Of a DNA stretch of 64,000 bases, positions 47,942 to 57,287 are shown one piece after another. The DNA is from Actinomycetota bacterium (lineage in GTDB: Bacteria; Actinomycetota; Thermoleophilia; Miltoncostaeales; Miltoncostaeaceae): contig VGCE01000004.1 of NCBI GenBank assembly GCA_016870155.1, forward strand, positions 1-64,000. The letters are read 5' to 3'. The position numbers and the translations under genes are program-made. Numbering within the stretch: the stretch's first letter is position 1; the number at the start of each line of letters is the position of its first letter. The notes below the pieces were generated by a model that worked only from the letters and a program-made list of their open reading frames with translations, made no database searches and was not told the origin of the DNA.

Positions 47942-48877
47942 TCAGTCGTCGCGGAGCGCCAGGCCGTGGCGGGCAAGGTTCTCCTTGACCTCTTCGACGC
48001 TCTTCTTCCCGAAGTTCGGGATGGCCGAGAGGTCGTCCTCGCTCTTCGAGATGAGGTCGCCGATGGTCTCGACGCCCACGCGCTTGAGGCAGTTGTACGA
48101 GCGCACGCCCAACTCGAGCTCCTCGATGAGGATGTTGGCCATCTCGCCGCCGGGCTGCGGAGGCTCGGGCTCCTCCTCGGCCAGCAGGCGGATGTCCTTG
48201 GGGTCGGCGAAGATCGCCAGGCGCTCGATGAGGATCGCCGAGGCCTGGGCCACCGCGGTGCGGGGGTCAACCGAGCCGTCGGTCTCCACCTCGAGGGTGA
48301 GCTTGTCATAGTCGGTACGCTGGCCCACGCGGGCGGCCCCCACCTCGTAGCGCACGCGGCGCACGGGCGAGAAGTTGCTGTCCACCGGGATGACACCGAT
48401 GCTGGTGCCCGGGCCCTTGTTCTGCTCGGCCGGCACGTAGCCGCGGCCGCGGGCGATGGTGAGCACCATGTCCAGCGAGGCACCGGCCTCGAGGTTGGCG
48501 ATCTCCAGCTCGGGGTTGAGGATCTCCAGGTCGGACGGGCAGGCGATGTCGCCGGCCGTGGCCACGCCCGGGCCCTGACGGCTGAGCTCAACCTCGATCT
48601 CGTCGGCCTCGCCGACGAGGCGGCACACGAGGCCGCGCAGGTTGAGGATGATGTCCGTGACGTCCTCGCGCACGCCCGCCACCGTGGTGAACTCGTGCTG
48701 CACGCCGTCAATCTTGATCGACGTGACGGCCGCTCCCTCGAGCGACGACAGCAGCACGCGGCGAAGCGAGTTGCCGAAGGTGTGTCCGAAGCCGCGGTCG
48801 AGCGGCTCCACCTCGATCTGCCCGAAGATGTCGGACTCGGGCTCGTAGGACATGCGCGGGGTCTGGATGTCGAGCAC
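47942..48877 (-). CDS. rpoA: RNA polymerase alpha subunit
   Basis: 311 residues. The N-terminal dimerisation domain shows FGHTFGNSLRRVLLSSLEGAA (about residues 30-50) and the C-terminal domain the DNA- and activator-binding ELGVRSYNCLKRVGVETIGDL and GKKSVEEVKENLARHGL. It sits between rpsD and rplQ as in most bacteria. The 126 bases between rpsD and rpoA hold no gene; they are G+C-rich and could carry an internal promoter. Confidence 0.98.
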   Translation of the reverse strand: MLDIQTPRMSYEPESDIFGQIEVEPLDRGFGHTFGNSLRRVLLSSLEGAAVTSIKIDGVQHEFTTVAGVREDVTDIILNLRGLVCRLVGEADEIEVELSRQGPGVATAGDIACPSDLEILNPELEIANLEAGASLDMVLTIARGRGYVPAEQNKGPGTSIGVIPVDSNFSPVRRVRYEVGAARVGQRTDYDKLTLEVETDGSVDPRTAVAQASAILIERLAIFADPKDIRLLAEEEPEPPQPGGEMANILIEELELGVRSYNCLKRVGVETIGDLISKSEDDLSAIPNFGKKSVEEVKENLARHGLALRDD

Positions 48878-49003
48878 TTGGGCTGCTCCTCCCGGCCCTG
48901 TGGCCGGCTATGCGGTGAACGCGGAACCGGGTCCGGCGGCCTCGGCCGAGGCCCCCGCGTCAGGGGCGCCCCGCCATCGCCCGTGCCGGGCCCGGGATGC
49001 TGC

Positions 49004-49624
49004 TTACTTCGAGTAGAGCTCCACGATGAGCTGCTCGCGCACCGGGGTGTCGATCTCGGTGCGGTCGGGTGCCTTGAGCACCTTGCCGGACAGCGACTCG
49101 TGGTCGGCCTGCAGCCACGGGGCCACCGACGCGCCGATCTCGGTGGCGCCGCGCACGGTCTGCTCGGCACCGGAGTCGGGCTTGATGGTGATGATGTCGT
49201 CGGGCCGGCACTGGTAGGACGGGATGTCCACACGCTTGCCGTTAACCATGATGTGGCCATGGCGCACCAGCTGGCGGCCCTGGCGGCGCGAGGCCGCGAA
49301 GCCCAGGCGGGTGACCACGTTGTCGAGCCGCAGCTCGAGCAGGCGCAGCAGGTTCTCGCCCGTGATGCCGGGCTGGCGGCTGGCCTTCTCGTAGTAGCGG
49401 CGGAACTGCTTCTCGAGCACGCCGTAGTAGCGACGGGCCCGCTGCTTCTCGCGCAGCTGGATCAGGTACTCCGACTGGCGGATGCGCCCGCGGCCGTGGT
49501 GGCCGGGCGGGTAGTTACGGCGCTCGATGGCGCACTTCTCGGTGAGGCAGCGCGAGCCCTTGAGGAAGAGCTTCTCCCCCTCGCGGCGGCACTGCTTGCA
49601 CTGCGGGTCACGGTCGCGAGCCAC
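49004..49624 (-). CDS. rpsD: 30S ribosomal protein S4 (zinc-binding form)
   Basis: 206 residues. A primary 16S rRNA-binding protein. The N-terminus has four Cys (CKQCRREGEK and CLTEKC), the zinc-binding C+ version. The S4 domain is RLDNVVTRLGFAASRRQGRQ then GHIMVNGKRVDIPS. It lies 9 bases after rpsK. S4 often represses its own operon, but no specific leader structure is visible. Confidence 0.98.
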   Translation of the reverse strand: MARDRDPQCKQCRREGEKLFLKGSRCLTEKCAIERRNYPPGHHGRGRIRQSEYLIQLREKQRARRYYGVLEKQFRRYYEKASRQPGITGENLLRLLELRLDNVVTRLGFAASRRQGRQLVRHGHIMVNGKRVDIPSYQCRPDDIITIKPDSGAEQTVRGATEIGASVAPWLQADHESLSGKVLKAPDRTEIDTPVREQLIVELYSK

Positions 49625-49633
49625 GTCGGTCTC

Positions 49634-50032
49634 CTAGACGCGGCGCCGCTTGCGGGGGCGGCAGCCGTTATGGGGAACGGGGCTCACGTCGGTGACGGAG
49701 GTGACTTCCAGGCCCGCGGCCTGCAGCGAGCGGATGGCCGTCTCGCGGCCCGAGCCGGGGCCCTTCACGAAGACGTCCACCTTCTGCAGGCCGTGCTCCA
49801 TGCCCTTGCGGGCGGCGGCATCGGCCGTGACCTGCGCGGCGAACGGCGTGCTCTTGCGGGATCCCTTGAACCCGGCCGAGCCGGCGGTCTCCCAGGCGAT
49901 CACGTTGCCCGCGCGGTCGGTGAGGGTGACGATCGTGTTGTTGAAGGAGGTCTTGATATGCGCGTGCCCTGCCGCGATGTTCTTGCGGGCCCTTCGGCGG
50001 GTACGGCCTCGGGTGGCCTTCTGGCGTGCCAT
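49634..50032 (-). CDS. rpsK: 30S ribosomal protein S11
   Basis: 132 residues with [32 protein letters not shown] and the conserved C-terminus [17 protein letters not shown]. Binds the platform of the small subunit. It follows rpsM by 18 bases. The N-terminus ([11 protein letters not shown]) is more Arg-rich than in many relatives. Confidence 0.98.
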   Translation of the reverse strand: MARQKATRGRTRRRARKNIAAGHAHIKTSFNNTIVTLTDRAGNVIAWETAGSAGFKGSRKSTPFAAQVTADAAARKGMEHGLQKVDVFVKGPGSGRETAIRSLQAAGLEVTSVTDVSPVPHNGCRPRKRRRV

Positions 50033-50050
50033 GTGCTCCTTACGCTCCGG

Positions 50051-50422
50051 CTAGCTCTTGCGCTGCTTGCCGACGGTGCGCTTCGGACCCTTGCGCGTGC
50101 GGGCGTTGGTCTTGGTGCGCTGGCCGTTCACCGGGAGACCGCGCCGGTGGCGCAGACCGCGGTAGCAGCCGATGTCCATGAGGCGCTTGATGTTGTTGGC
50201 GCGCTCGCGGCGGAGGTCGCCCTCCACGATGTAGTCGCGCTCGATCACCTCGCGGAGCTGGCCCACCTCTTCCTCGGTCAGGTCACGGACGTAGGTGTCC
50301 CTGCTGATGCCGACCTTGCCGAGGATCTCGTTGGCCGTGGTGCGGCCGATCCCGTAGACGTAGGTGAGGCCGATCTCCACCCGCTTCTCGCGGGGGATGT
50401 TGACTCCGGCGATTCGCGCCAC
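50051..50422 (-). CDS. rpsM: 30S ribosomal protein S13
   Basis: 123 residues from a GTG start three bases after the rpmJ stop. Family residues [20 protein letters not shown], the helix-hairpin-helix [14 protein letters not shown] and a basic tail ([14 protein letters not shown]) are complete. It sits at the subunit interface at the head of the small subunit. Confidence 0.98.
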   Translation of the reverse strand: MARIAGVNIPREKRVEIGLTYVYGIGRTTANEILGKVGISRDTYVRDLTEEEVGQLREVIERDYIVEGDLRRERANNIKRLMDIGCYRGLRHRRGLPVNGQRTKTNARTRKGPKRTVGKQRKS

Positions 50423-50425
50423 TGA

Positions 50426-50539
50426 CTACCCCTGGGTCTGCTTGTGTCGAGGATTGCTGCAGATCACGAGCACCTTGCCGCGGCGCTTGATGACCCGGCA
50501 CTTCTCGCACATCGGCTTCACGGACGGACGGACCTTCAC
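50426..50539 (-). CDS. rpmJ: 50S ribosomal protein L36
   Basis: 37 residues from a GTG with GAGGAG upstream. The sequence [20 protein letters not shown] continues to [11 protein letters not shown], giving the CxxC ... C ... H zinc site of the C+ form of L36. It is the first gene after the promoter at 50695-50724 and is spaced three bases from rpsM. Confidence 0.97.
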   Translation of the reverse strand: MKVRPSVKPMCEKCRVIKRRGKVLVICSNPRHKQTQG

Positions 50540-50694
50540 GAAATGCTCCTCACTGGGTGACCCGGGGACGACTGGACCCGGCGCGAGGCCGGCTGGGCCG
50601 CGACGCCCCCGCGAAGCACGTGGTGACGGAAGCAGGTCGCAGGGCCCATGAGGCGCAGCATGACCTCCGCGTTCCGTTGCACGCGCAGCAGCGG

Positions 50695-50724
50695 AAGATA
50701 GCAGGAACCGGGGCTCATCGGTAA
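50695..50724 (-). promoter_or_regulatory. Probable promoter for rpmJ-rpsM-rpsK-rpsD-rpoA-rplQ
   Basis: On the minus strand -35 TTACCG and -10 TATCTT are separated by 18 bases, with a TGC just before the -10. This leaves a leader of about 150 bases before the rpmJ GTG. It lies in the gap where infA often occurs; that gap contains no IF-1 reading frame. Confidence 0.45.
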
Positions 50725-50773
50725 CCGTCCGTCATCCGCCGGCGGATGGTCGGGGCGGGGCTCCGATCAGCGC

Positions 50774-51589
50774 TCATGCGCCCGCCCGCGTGAGGATCCG
50801 GGGGCCTGATGCCGTGATGGCCACGGTGTGCTCGAAGTGCGCGGCCAGGCCGCTGTCGCGGGTGGACACCACCCAGCCGTCGCCGCCCAGCACCACCTCG
50901 GGGTCGTTCTCGGTGACCATGGGCTCGATGGCGATCACCACGCCCTCCTCCAGCAGCACGCCGCTGCCGGCGGACCCGAAGTTCGGCACCTGCGGCTCCT
51001 CGTGCATGCTGCGGCCCACGCCATGGCCCACCAGGGTGCGCACCACGTTGAAGCCGGCGCGCTCGACCACCTGCTGCACCGCGGAGCCGATGTCGCCTGT
51101 GCGGTTTCCCACGCGGGCCTGCGCGATGCCCGCGGCCAGCGATCGCCGGGTGGCGTCCATGAGGTCGGCGGCCACCGGGCTCACCGCGCCCACGGCGATC
51201 GTCCGCGCGGAGTCGCTCACCCAGCCGTCCAGCGTCACGCCGCAGTCGATCGAGACGATGTCGCCCTCGCCCAGCGCGTACGAGCCGGGGATCGCGTGCA
51301 CCACCTCCTCGTTCACCGAGGGGCAGATCGTGCCGGGGAACCCGTGATAGCCCTTGAACGACGGCACGCCGCCGCGCGACAGGATGAATTCCTCGGCCAT
51401 CTCGTCGAGCGCCAGGGTGGTGACGCCCGGGGCCACGGCGGCCTCGAGCATGTCAAGGCATGCGGCCAGCACGGCGCCGCTCGCCGCCATGGCGTCGATC
51501 TCGTCGGGCGTCTTTGGGGTCGGCCCCGTGCGCGGGGGGGCCGGGGCCTCGGCGTCGGGCGCGCCCTTCCTACGCGAGCGCTTCGACAA
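50774..51589 (-). CDS. map: Methionine aminopeptidase, type I
   Basis: 271 residues from a TTG at 51589; no other canonical start lies between it and the first conserved residues (PKTPDEIDAMAASG). Removes N-terminal Met. The dimetal ligands are all present: two Asp in DCGVTLDGWVSDSART, His in LVGHGVGRSMHEEP, Glu in AIEPMVTEND and Glu in FEHTVAI. The start overlaps adk by 20 bases. The 22-residue Pro/Ala-rich N-terminus is longer than in E. coli. Confidence 0.93.
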   Translation of the reverse strand: MSKRSRRKGAPDAEAPAPPRTGPTPKTPDEIDAMAASGAVLAACLDMLEAAVAPGVTTLALDEMAEEFILSRGGVPSFKGYHGFPGTICPSVNEEVVHAIPGSYALGEGDIVSIDCGVTLDGWVSDSARTIAVGAVSPVAADLMDATRRSLAAGIAQARVGNRTGDIGSAVQQVVERAGFNVVRTLVGHGVGRSMHEEPQVPNFGSAGSGVLLEEGVVIAIEPMVTENDPEVVLGGDGWVVSTRDSGLAAHFEHTVAITASGPRILTRAGA

Positions 51590-52208
51590 CCTGCGCCTGC
51601 ACCTCGTCGAGCGATAGGGCGCCATCCACCCGGCGCAGCAGCCCCCGCGACGCGTAGTACTCGATGAGCGGGGATGTCTGCGCGTCATACACGTCAAGGC
51701 GGTTGGCCACGGCCTCGGGGCGGTCGTCGTCGCGCTGGTAGAGGTCGCACTCGGCGCCTGGCGCCGAACACGTCGAGCCATCGTAGGGGTTGCTCACCTC
51801 GTGGAACGAGCGCCCGCAGCCCCGGCAGATCCAGCGGCCGCCCAGGCGGCGCACCAGCTCCTCGCGCGGCACCTCGAACGAGATGACCGCGTCGATGGGC
51901 GCGCCCACCTCGGCCAGCGTGGCGTCGAGGGCCTCGGCCTGGAGGATGGTGCGGGGGAAGCCGTCAAGCATGAAGTCGTCGGTGCGTCCGGTGAGGCCCT
52001 CGCGGATCATGCCGATCACCACGGCGTCGGGCACCAGGTCGCCGGCGTCCATGTAGGCCTTGGCCTCCAGGCCAAGCGGGGTGCCCTGCGTCACGGCCGC
52101 GCGAAGCAGGTCGCCCGTGGACAGGTGCAGCAGGCCGCGCTCCTTGAGGAGCTCCGCCTGGGTGCCCTTGCCGGCACCGGGAGGCCCGAACAGGACGAGG
52201 CGCGCTAT
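51570..52208 (-). CDS. adk: Adenylate kinase (apparent ATA start)
   Basis: 212 residues. Balances ATP, ADP and AMP. Walker A GPPGAGKGTQAELL is at the N-terminus, the LID carries a four-Cys zinc site (CRGCGRSF ... CSAPGAEC), and DGFPRTILQAEAL is the AMP-binding segment. The protein should begin at the residue before ARLVLFG, but that codon is ATA, sharing ATAG with the secY stop. No ATG, GTG or TTG lies in frame nearby, upstream or before the P-loop; GAAGG lies 9 bases before the ATA. Confidence 0.95.
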   Translation of the reverse strand: MARLVLFGPPGAGKGTQAELLKERGLLHLSTGDLLRAAVTQGTPLGLEAKAYMDAGDLVPDAVVIGMIREGLTGRTDDFMLDGFPRTILQAEALDATLAEVGAPIDAVISFEVPREELVRRLGGRWICRGCGRSFHEVSNPYDGSTCSAPGAECDLYQRDDDRPEAVANRLDVYDAQTSPLIEYYASRGLLRRVDGALSLDEVQAQVVEALA

Positions 52209-53470
52209 TGGAGGAAACCTTCGTACGAGCGCATCATCAGCTGGGCCTCCATCTGGCGCATGGTGTCGAGCGCCACGCCGACCACGATCAGGATCGACGT
52301 GCCACCGAAGAGCCCGAAGAACACGTTCGACTCCGGCAGGTACCGGAAGATGATGTTCGGGAACTCGGCCACCAGTGCCAGGTAGATGGCGCCGGGCAGG
52401 GTGAGGCGGCTGACCACGCGGTCGAGGTAGATGGCCGTGGGCCGTCCGGGGCGCACGCCGGGGATGAAGCCCCCGTACTTCTTCAGGTTGTCGGCCTGAT
52501 CGGTGGGGTTGAACTGCACGGCGGTGTAGAAGTACGTGAACAGCACGATCAGCAGGCCCTCGAAGGCGATGAACCACCAGGAGCCCGGCGACAGGAAGTC
52601 GGCCACGCCCTGGGCCCAGCCGGTGCCGCCCGCCAGCTCGGCGATGGTGGGCGGCAGGATCGTGATGGACGCCGCGAAGATGACCGGGATGACGCCGGCC
52701 ATGTTCACGCGGATCGGCATGTATGTGGTGCCACCTGATGTCATTCGGCGTCCCACCTGCCGCTTGGCGTACTGGATGGGGATGCGGCGCACGCCCTCGT
52801 TCACGAAGACGATGCCCACCACGATGGCGAACGCGATGATGCCGATGATCACCGCGGTGACCGGCGGCAGGCCGAGCCAGCCGCGGATGGCATCGGGCAG
52901 CGCCGACACGATCGACACGAAGATGAGCAGCGAGATGCCGTTGCCGACGCCGTGCTGCGTGATGAGCTCGCCGATCCACATCACCAGCGTGGTGCCCGCG
53001 GTGAGCGTGATGATGATCAGGAAGGTGCGCGACCATCCAACCCCGGGCAGGGCGTCCTGCGAGCGGAAGTACATGACATAGGCGAACGACTGCAGGAACG
53101 CCAGGCCCACCGTCATGTAGCGGGTGTACTGGGTGATCTTGGCGTAGCCCGACTCGCCCTCCTTCTGGAGGCGCTCGAGAGACGGAATCACCACGGTGAG
53201 CAGCTGCATGATGATGCTCGCGGTGATGTACGGCATGATCCCCAGCGCGAACACGGCGAAGCGCGTGAGCGCACCCCCCGCGAACAGGTTGAGGAAGTTC
53301 AGGATGTTCGTGGTGCCCTGGTTCTCCAGGGCCGCCGCGAGCTTCTCGGGCTCCACGCCGGGCACGGGCACATACGAGCCGAAGCGGAACACCAGCAGCA
53401 TGGCCGCGGTGAACCACAGCTTCTTGCGCAGCTCCGGGGACCGGAGCGAGTTGAGCATGGCCTGGAGCAT
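52205..53470 (-). CDS. secY: Protein translocase subunit SecY
   Basis: 421 residues with ten membrane helices. The plug and pore regions are normal: FRFGSYVPVPGVEP near helix 1, GIMPYITASIIMQLLTVVIP, EGLLIVLFTYFYTAVQFNP and NLKKYGGFIPGVRPGRPTA (the ribosome/SecA-binding loop C5). It forms the Sec channel. It starts 24 bases after rplO. Confidence 0.98.
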   Translation of the reverse strand: MLQAMLNSLRSPELRKKLWFTAAMLLVFRFGSYVPVPGVEPEKLAAALENQGTTNILNFLNLFAGGALTRFAVFALGIMPYITASIIMQLLTVVIPSLERLQKEGESGYAKITQYTRYMTVGLAFLQSFAYVMYFRSQDALPGVGWSRTFLIIITLTAGTTLVMWIGELITQHGVGNGISLLIFVSIVSALPDAIRGWLGLPPVTAVIIGIIAFAIVVGIVFVNEGVRRIPIQYAKRQVGRRMTSGGTTYMPIRVNMAGVIPVIFAASITILPPTIAELAGGTGWAQGVADFLSPGSWWFIAFEGLLIVLFTYFYTAVQFNPTDQADNLKKYGGFIPGVRPGRPTAIYLDRVVSRLTLPGAIYLALVAEFPNIIFRYLPESNVFFGLFGGTSILIVVGVALDTMRQMEAQLMMRSYEGFLQ

Positions 53471-53494
53471 CAGCGGGCGGTGCCCGGGGCCCTC

Positions 53495-54037
53495 CTACTC
53501 GGTGCCGGCGCCGCCGACCAGCTCGACGCGGCCACCGGCCGCCTCGATCTTGGCCACGGCCGCCGCAGACGCCTGATCCACCCGCACGGTGAGCGCGTGG
53601 GTGATCTCTCCGCCGCCGAGCAGCTTCACGGGGTACGCGCGGTTGGCGTTGTTCTTCACCAGGCCCACGTTCACGAGGGCCTCGGAGTCCACCGTGTCAC
53701 CCGCCGCGAAGGCCTTGGCCAGCGCGCCGACGTTCACGGGCACGGAGTTCGTGCGGAACGGCCCGATGGGCATCGACTTCTTGTGGTTCGGGCCGCGCAG
53801 CTTGCCCTTCTGCATGTGGATCGGGATGGTGCCGCCGCGGTAGCCGGGGCGCGGGCCGGGACCCGAGCGGGCGCCGGCGCCCTTCATGCCGCGACCGCAG
53901 GTCTTGCCCTTGCCCGAGCCGGGGCCACGCCCCACCCGCTTGCGGCGGTGCTTGGCGCCGGGGTTGGGACCGAGGCTCTCGAGGCGGACCTCCTCGGGGT
54001 CCACGCCTCCGCCCACGGCTGGCTCGTCAGCTGCCAC
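53495..54037 (-). CDS. rplO: 50S ribosomal protein L15
   Basis: 180 residues from a GTG with GGAGG upstream, overlapping rpmD by 11 bases. Glycine-rich rRNA-binding N-terminus (KRVGRGPGSGKGKTCGRGMK) and C-terminal domain with VGLVKNNANRAYPVKLLGGG. The first ~20 residues are an acidic extension. Assembles late on the large subunit. Confidence 0.97.
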   Translation of the reverse strand: MAADEPAVGGGVDPEEVRLESLGPNPGAKHRRKRVGRGPGSGKGKTCGRGMKGAGARSGPGPRPGYRGGTIPIHMQKGKLRGPNHKKSMPIGPFRTNSVPVNVGALAKAFAAGDTVDSEALVNVGLVKNNANRAYPVKLLGGGEITHALTVRVDQASAAAVAKIEAAGGRVELVGGAGTE

Positions 54038-54218
54038 TGCGGACCTCCTCCACCTGCACGAGGTTCGCCACCTTGCGGATGGCGCCCTGGAGCGCCGGCG
54101 AGTCCTCGTGGACCGCCGTCTTGCCGATGCGGCCGAGGCCCAACGCGCGCAGGGTGCCGCGGTGACGCTCGGAGCTCCCGATCTGGGACCGCACCTGGGT
54201 GATCTTCAGGGTGCTCAC
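54027..54218 (-). CDS. rpmD: 50S ribosomal protein L30
   Basis: 63 residues: [20 protein letters not shown], then [20 protein letters not shown], the usual small ferredoxin-like fold. It overlaps rpsE by four bases (ATGA) and rplO by 11. Confidence 0.97.
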   Translation of the reverse strand: MSTLKITQVRSQIGSSERHRGTLRALGLGRIGKTAVHEDSPALQGAIRKVANLVQVEEVRSGS

Positions 54219-54805
54219 GCGGTGACCTCCTCCGAGGCATCCGCGGCCTCGGCCACGACCTCGTCGGCGGGCTTGGTGGACCCGCCGGAGGTGCCCAGCA
54301 CCTCGGCCACGGTCTTGCCGCGCAGTTGGGCCACCTGCTCAGGCGTGCGAAGGCTCTTGAGCCCGGCCACGGTGGCGGCCACGAGGTTCACGGGGTTGGT
54401 GGTGCCGAGCGACTTGCTGAGGATGTCGCGCACGCCCGCGAGCTCGAGCACCGCGCGCACCCCGCCGCCGGCGATGACGCCGGTACCGGGCGCGGCCGGC
54501 TTGAGCAGCACGCGGCCCGCGCCGTGGTGGCCGATGACCTCATGCGTGATCGTGGATCCGTAGCGCGGCACGCGGAACATGTTCTTCCTGGCGTCGTCCA
54601 CGGCCTTCTGGATGGCCAGCGGGACCTCGTTGGCCTTGCCGTGGCCCACGCCCACCGCATCCACCTCGTTGCCCACCACCACCAGGGCCGAGAACGAGAA
54701 GCGGCGGCCGCCCTTGACGACCTTGGCCACGCGGTTCACCTGCACCACGCGCTCCGAGAGCTCTGCGCCCTCTGCCTGCACCCTGTCGCGACTGCGCTCT
54801 GCCAT
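54215..54805 (-). CDS. rpsE: 30S ribosomal protein S5
   Basis: 196 residues from the ATG at 54805. The double-stranded-RNA-binding-like N domain includes [19 protein letters not shown] and [14 protein letters not shown]; the C-terminal domain includes [17 protein letters not shown]. It acts in decoding fidelity and helicase activity at the mRNA entry. A Glu/Ala-rich tail of about 25 residues ([18 protein letters not shown]) exceeds most relatives. Confidence 0.97.
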   Translation of the reverse strand: MAERSRDRVQAEGAELSERVVQVNRVAKVVKGGRRFSFSALVVVGNEVDAVGVGHGKANEVPLAIQKAVDDARKNMFRVPRYGSTITHEVIGHHGAGRVLLKPAAPGTGVIAGGGVRAVLELAGVRDILSKSLGTTNPVNLVAATVAGLKSLRTPEQVAQLRGKTVAEVLGTSGGSTKPADEVVAEAADASEEVTA

Positions 54806-54824
54806 GTGCCTCGTCCCCGGTTCC

Positions 54825-55178
54825 CTAAAACTCGAGCCCGCCCTCGCGGGCGCCGTCGGCAAGGGACTTGACCCTGCCGTGGTACAGGTAGCCGCCACGA
54901 TCGAAGACCACGCTGCTCACGCCCGCGGCCTTTCCGCGCTCGGCGATGAGCCTGCCCACCTCGGTGGCGGCCGGGCCCTTTGCCAGGCCCTTCAGCCCGG
55001 CCTCGTGCGATCCGGCGGCGGCCAGCGTGTGGCCGCGGTCGTCGTCGATGAGCTGCGCGTAGATGCGCAGGTTCGAACGCGACACCGACAGGCGCGGACG
55101 CCCGGCGGTGCCATGGACCTTGCCGCGGACGCGGCGGTGACGACGCGCGCGGGCGTCCGGTGTGCTGATCTTGCCCAT
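54825..55178 (-). CDS. rplR: 50S ribosomal protein L18
   Basis: 117 residues. 5S rRNA-binding: [20 protein letters not shown], then [17 protein letters not shown] and the C-terminus [20 protein letters not shown]. Spaced 19 bases from rpsE and 5 from rplF. Confidence 0.98.
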   Translation of the reverse strand: MGKISTPDARARRHRRVRGKVHGTAGRPRLSVSRSNLRIYAQLIDDDRGHTLAAAGSHEAGLKGLAKGPAATEVGRLIAERGKAAGVSSVVFDRGGYLYHGRVKSLADGAREGGLEF

Positions 55179-55183
55179 CTCTC

Positions 55184-55717
55184 CTAGGCCCTCTTCCCGA
55201 CCTTGCGCCTGACGACCTCGCCCTCGTAGCGAATGCCCTTGCCCTTGTAGGGCTCCGGCGGACGCACGCGGCGGATCTCGGACGCGATCTGGCCGACCTG
55301 CTGCTTGTCGATGCCGGTGACCACGATCTGCGTGGGCTCGGGCACCTCGAACGTGATGCCCTCCGGCGGCTCGAACGTGACCGGGTGCGAGAAGCCCACG
55401 GCCAGCTCGAGATTCTTGCCCTTGAGCTGGGCACGGTAACCCACGCCCACCAGCTCGAGGCGGCGCTCGAAGCCCGCGGTGACGCCAGCGACCATGTTGG
55501 CCACGAGGCTGCGCGACAGGCCGTGCAGGGCGCGGTGCGGGCCACGATCGGTGGGACGGGTCACCACGAGCGTGCCGTCCTCCTGCGCCACGCGGATGGG
55601 CTCCGCCACCACGTGCTGGAGCTCGCCCCTGGGGCCCTTCACCGAGACCCTCTGGCCCGAGATGTCCACGGTGACCCCGTCGGGGACCGGAATGGGTGCG
55701 CGTCCGATGCGGCTCAC
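55184..55717 (-). CDS. rplF: 50S ribosomal protein L6
   Basis: 177 residues from the GTG at 55717 behind GGGAGGAG; longer readings overlap rpsH. Two repeats of the L6 fold, with [16 protein letters not shown] at the start and the signature [19 protein letters not shown] at the end. Binds near the factor site of the large subunit. Confidence 0.98.
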   Translation of the reverse strand: MSRIGRAPIPVPDGVTVDISGQRVSVKGPRGELQHVVAEPIRVAQEDGTLVVTRPTDRGPHRALHGLSRSLVANMVAGVTAGFERRLELVGVGYRAQLKGKNLELAVGFSHPVTFEPPEGITFEVPEPTQIVVTGIDKQQVGQIASEIRRVRPPEPYKGKGIRYEGEVVRRKVGKRA

Positions 55718-55730
55718 GGTCGCTCCTCCC

Positions 55731-56126
55731 CTACCAGACCGTGCACAGGACCTCGCCGCCGACTCCGCGGCGACGGGCCTCATGGCCCGTGAGGAGACCC
55801 TGGGAGGTCGAGATGATGGCGACGCCCATGCCCCCCAGGACCTTGGGCAGCGAGTCCTTGTCGGCGTACACGCGGCGACCCGGCTTGGACACGCGGCTGA
55901 GGCCGGTGATCACGCGGCGGCGGTCATCGTCGTACTTGAGCTTCACGGTGAGCGTGGCGCGGGTGCCGTCGCTGCTGGTCTCCCAGCCGGCGATGTAGCC
56001 CTGCTCCTCGAGCACGCGGGCGACGTCGGCCTTGAGGCGGCTGCCGGGCATCTCCACGGTGTCGTGCAGCGCCATGTTGGCGTTGCGGATGCGCGTGAGC
56101 ATGTCTGCGATGGGATCGGTCAGCAT
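55731..56126 (-). CDS. rpsH: 30S ribosomal protein S8
   Basis: 131 residues: [20 protein letters not shown] at the N-terminus and [20 protein letters not shown] at the C-terminus are the two conserved blocks. Binds the central domain of 16S rRNA and in E. coli represses the spc operon. Four bases from rpsN. Confidence 0.98.
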   Translation of the reverse strand: MLTDPIADMLTRIRNANMALHDTVEMPGSRLKADVARVLEEQGYIAGWETSSDGTRATLTVKLKYDDDRRRVITGLSRVSKPGRRVYADKDSLPKVLGGMGVAIISTSQGLLTGHEARRRGVGGEVLCTVW

Positions 56127-56130
56127 CGGG

Positions 56131-56316
56131 CTACCAGCTGGACTTGGTCATGCCGGGGATGTGGCCGGCGTGGGCCTCGTCGCGCAGGCAGATGCGGCAC
56201 AGGCCGAACTTGCGGAACACCGCGCGCGAGCGACCGCACCGGTGGCACCGGGTATACGCCTGCGTGCGGTACTTGGGGGGCCGTGAGGCCTTCACCTTGA
56301 GGGACGTCTTCGCCAC
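56131..56316 (-). CDS. rpsN: 30S ribosomal protein S14, zinc type (type Z)
   Basis: 61 residues with the zinc site [20 protein letters not shown], the short C+ version of S14 seen in Gram-positive bacteria. Followed by [18 protein letters not shown]. It lies between rplE and rpsH as normal. Confidence 0.98.
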   Translation of the reverse strand: MAKTSLKVKASRPPKYRTQAYTRCHRCGRSRAVFRKFGLCRICLRDEAHAGHIPGMTKSSW

Positions 56317-56334
56317 GTGCTCCTGGACCTTCCT

Positions 56335-56976
56335 CTATCGCCTGCGGCCGCGGCCGCCGTACTTGCGCATCTTCTTGCGTCGACGAGCCGCGCGCTCCTC
56401 GGCCGTGTAGCCCTGCTCGCGGAACGGCATGCCCAGCTCCTGCAGCAGGGCCTTGGCCTCCTCGTCGGTGCCGGCCGTCGTCGTGATGGTGACGTTCAGC
56501 CCGCGCACCGCCCCGACCTTGTCGTAGTCGATCTCCGGGAAGATCGTCTGCTCGCGCAGGCCGAGGTTGTAGTTGCCGCGCCCGTCGAACCCGTCGGGGT
56601 TGATCCCGCGGAAGTCGCGGATGCGCGGGAGCGCGACCGTGTTGAGGCGGTCGAGGAACTCCCACATGCGCACGCCGCGCAGCGTGACCTTCGCGCCGAT
56701 GGGCATGCCCTCGCGCAGCTTGAACTGGGCGATGGACTTGCGGGCGCGGGTGATCGCCGGGCGCTGGCCCGAGATGATCGCGAGCTCCTCCACGGCGTCG
56801 TCGAGCGCCTTGGAGTTCGCCTTTGCGTCGCCTACGCCCATGTTGAGCGTGATCTTCTCGACGCGCGGGTGCTGCATCGGCGATGAGTAGCCGAAGCGCT
56901 CCTGCAGCTTCGGGCGCACCTCGTCCTCGTAGCGCTGCTTGAGGCGCGCGGGCGGAGTGGCGGTCTCGGTGCTCAA
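56335..56976 (-). CDS. rplE: 50S ribosomal protein L5
   Basis: 213 residues from a TTG at 56976 that overlaps the rplX stop (TTGA). 5S rRNA-binding protein: [35 protein letters not shown] and [20 protein letters not shown]. It carries a basic C-terminal extension of about 20 residues ([16 protein letters not shown]) beyond the usual end. Confidence 0.97.
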   Translation of the reverse strand: MSTETATPPARLKQRYEDEVRPKLQERFGYSSPMQHPRVEKITLNMGVGDAKANSKALDDAVEELAIISGQRPAITRARKSIAQFKLREGMPIGAKVTLRGVRMWEFLDRLNTVALPRIRDFRGINPDGFDGRGNYNLGLREQTIFPEIDYDKVGAVRGLNVTITTTAGTDEEAKALLQELGMPFREQGYTAEERAARRRKKMRKYGGRGRRR

Positions 56977-57287
56977 TCCAGGGCCGTCCCGGTGCGGGCG
57001 GACACGCGAATGCGTTCTCCGTCCTTCTCCTCGATGCGGACCCGGCACGGCTTCTTGTCGGACGGGTCGACCGGCATGACGTTGGAGATGTGCATGGGGG
57101 CCGGCTTCTCGATGATGCCACCCGGGTCGTCGGGCGGACGCGCCTTGGTGTGGCGCTTCACCATGTTGAGGCCCTCCACGAGCACGCGCTCGTCCTTGGG
57201 GCTCACCTCGAGCACGGTGCCGGTGCGGCCCGTGTCCTTGCCCGCGATGCACATGACCTCGTCGCCCTTCCTGATGCGCGCGGGCAC
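56973..57287 (-). CDS. rplX: 50S ribosomal protein L24
   Basis: 104 residues. KOW motif region [20 protein letters not shown] at the N-terminus, then [19 protein letters not shown], as in L24. Early-assembly large-subunit protein. Overlaps rplN by one base and rplE by four. Confidence 0.98.
   Translation of the reverse strand: MPARIRKGDEVMCIAGKDTGRTGTVLEVSPKDERVLVEGLNMVKRHTKARPPDDPGGIIEKPAPMHISNVMPVDPSDKKPCRVRIEEKDGERIRVSARTGTALD

Noticed and set aside
50536-50718. A 60-codon minus-strand frame in the map-rpmJ gap, considered as infA
   Set aside because: It has none of the IF-1 sequence and overlaps the promoter-like element and the rpmJ start.
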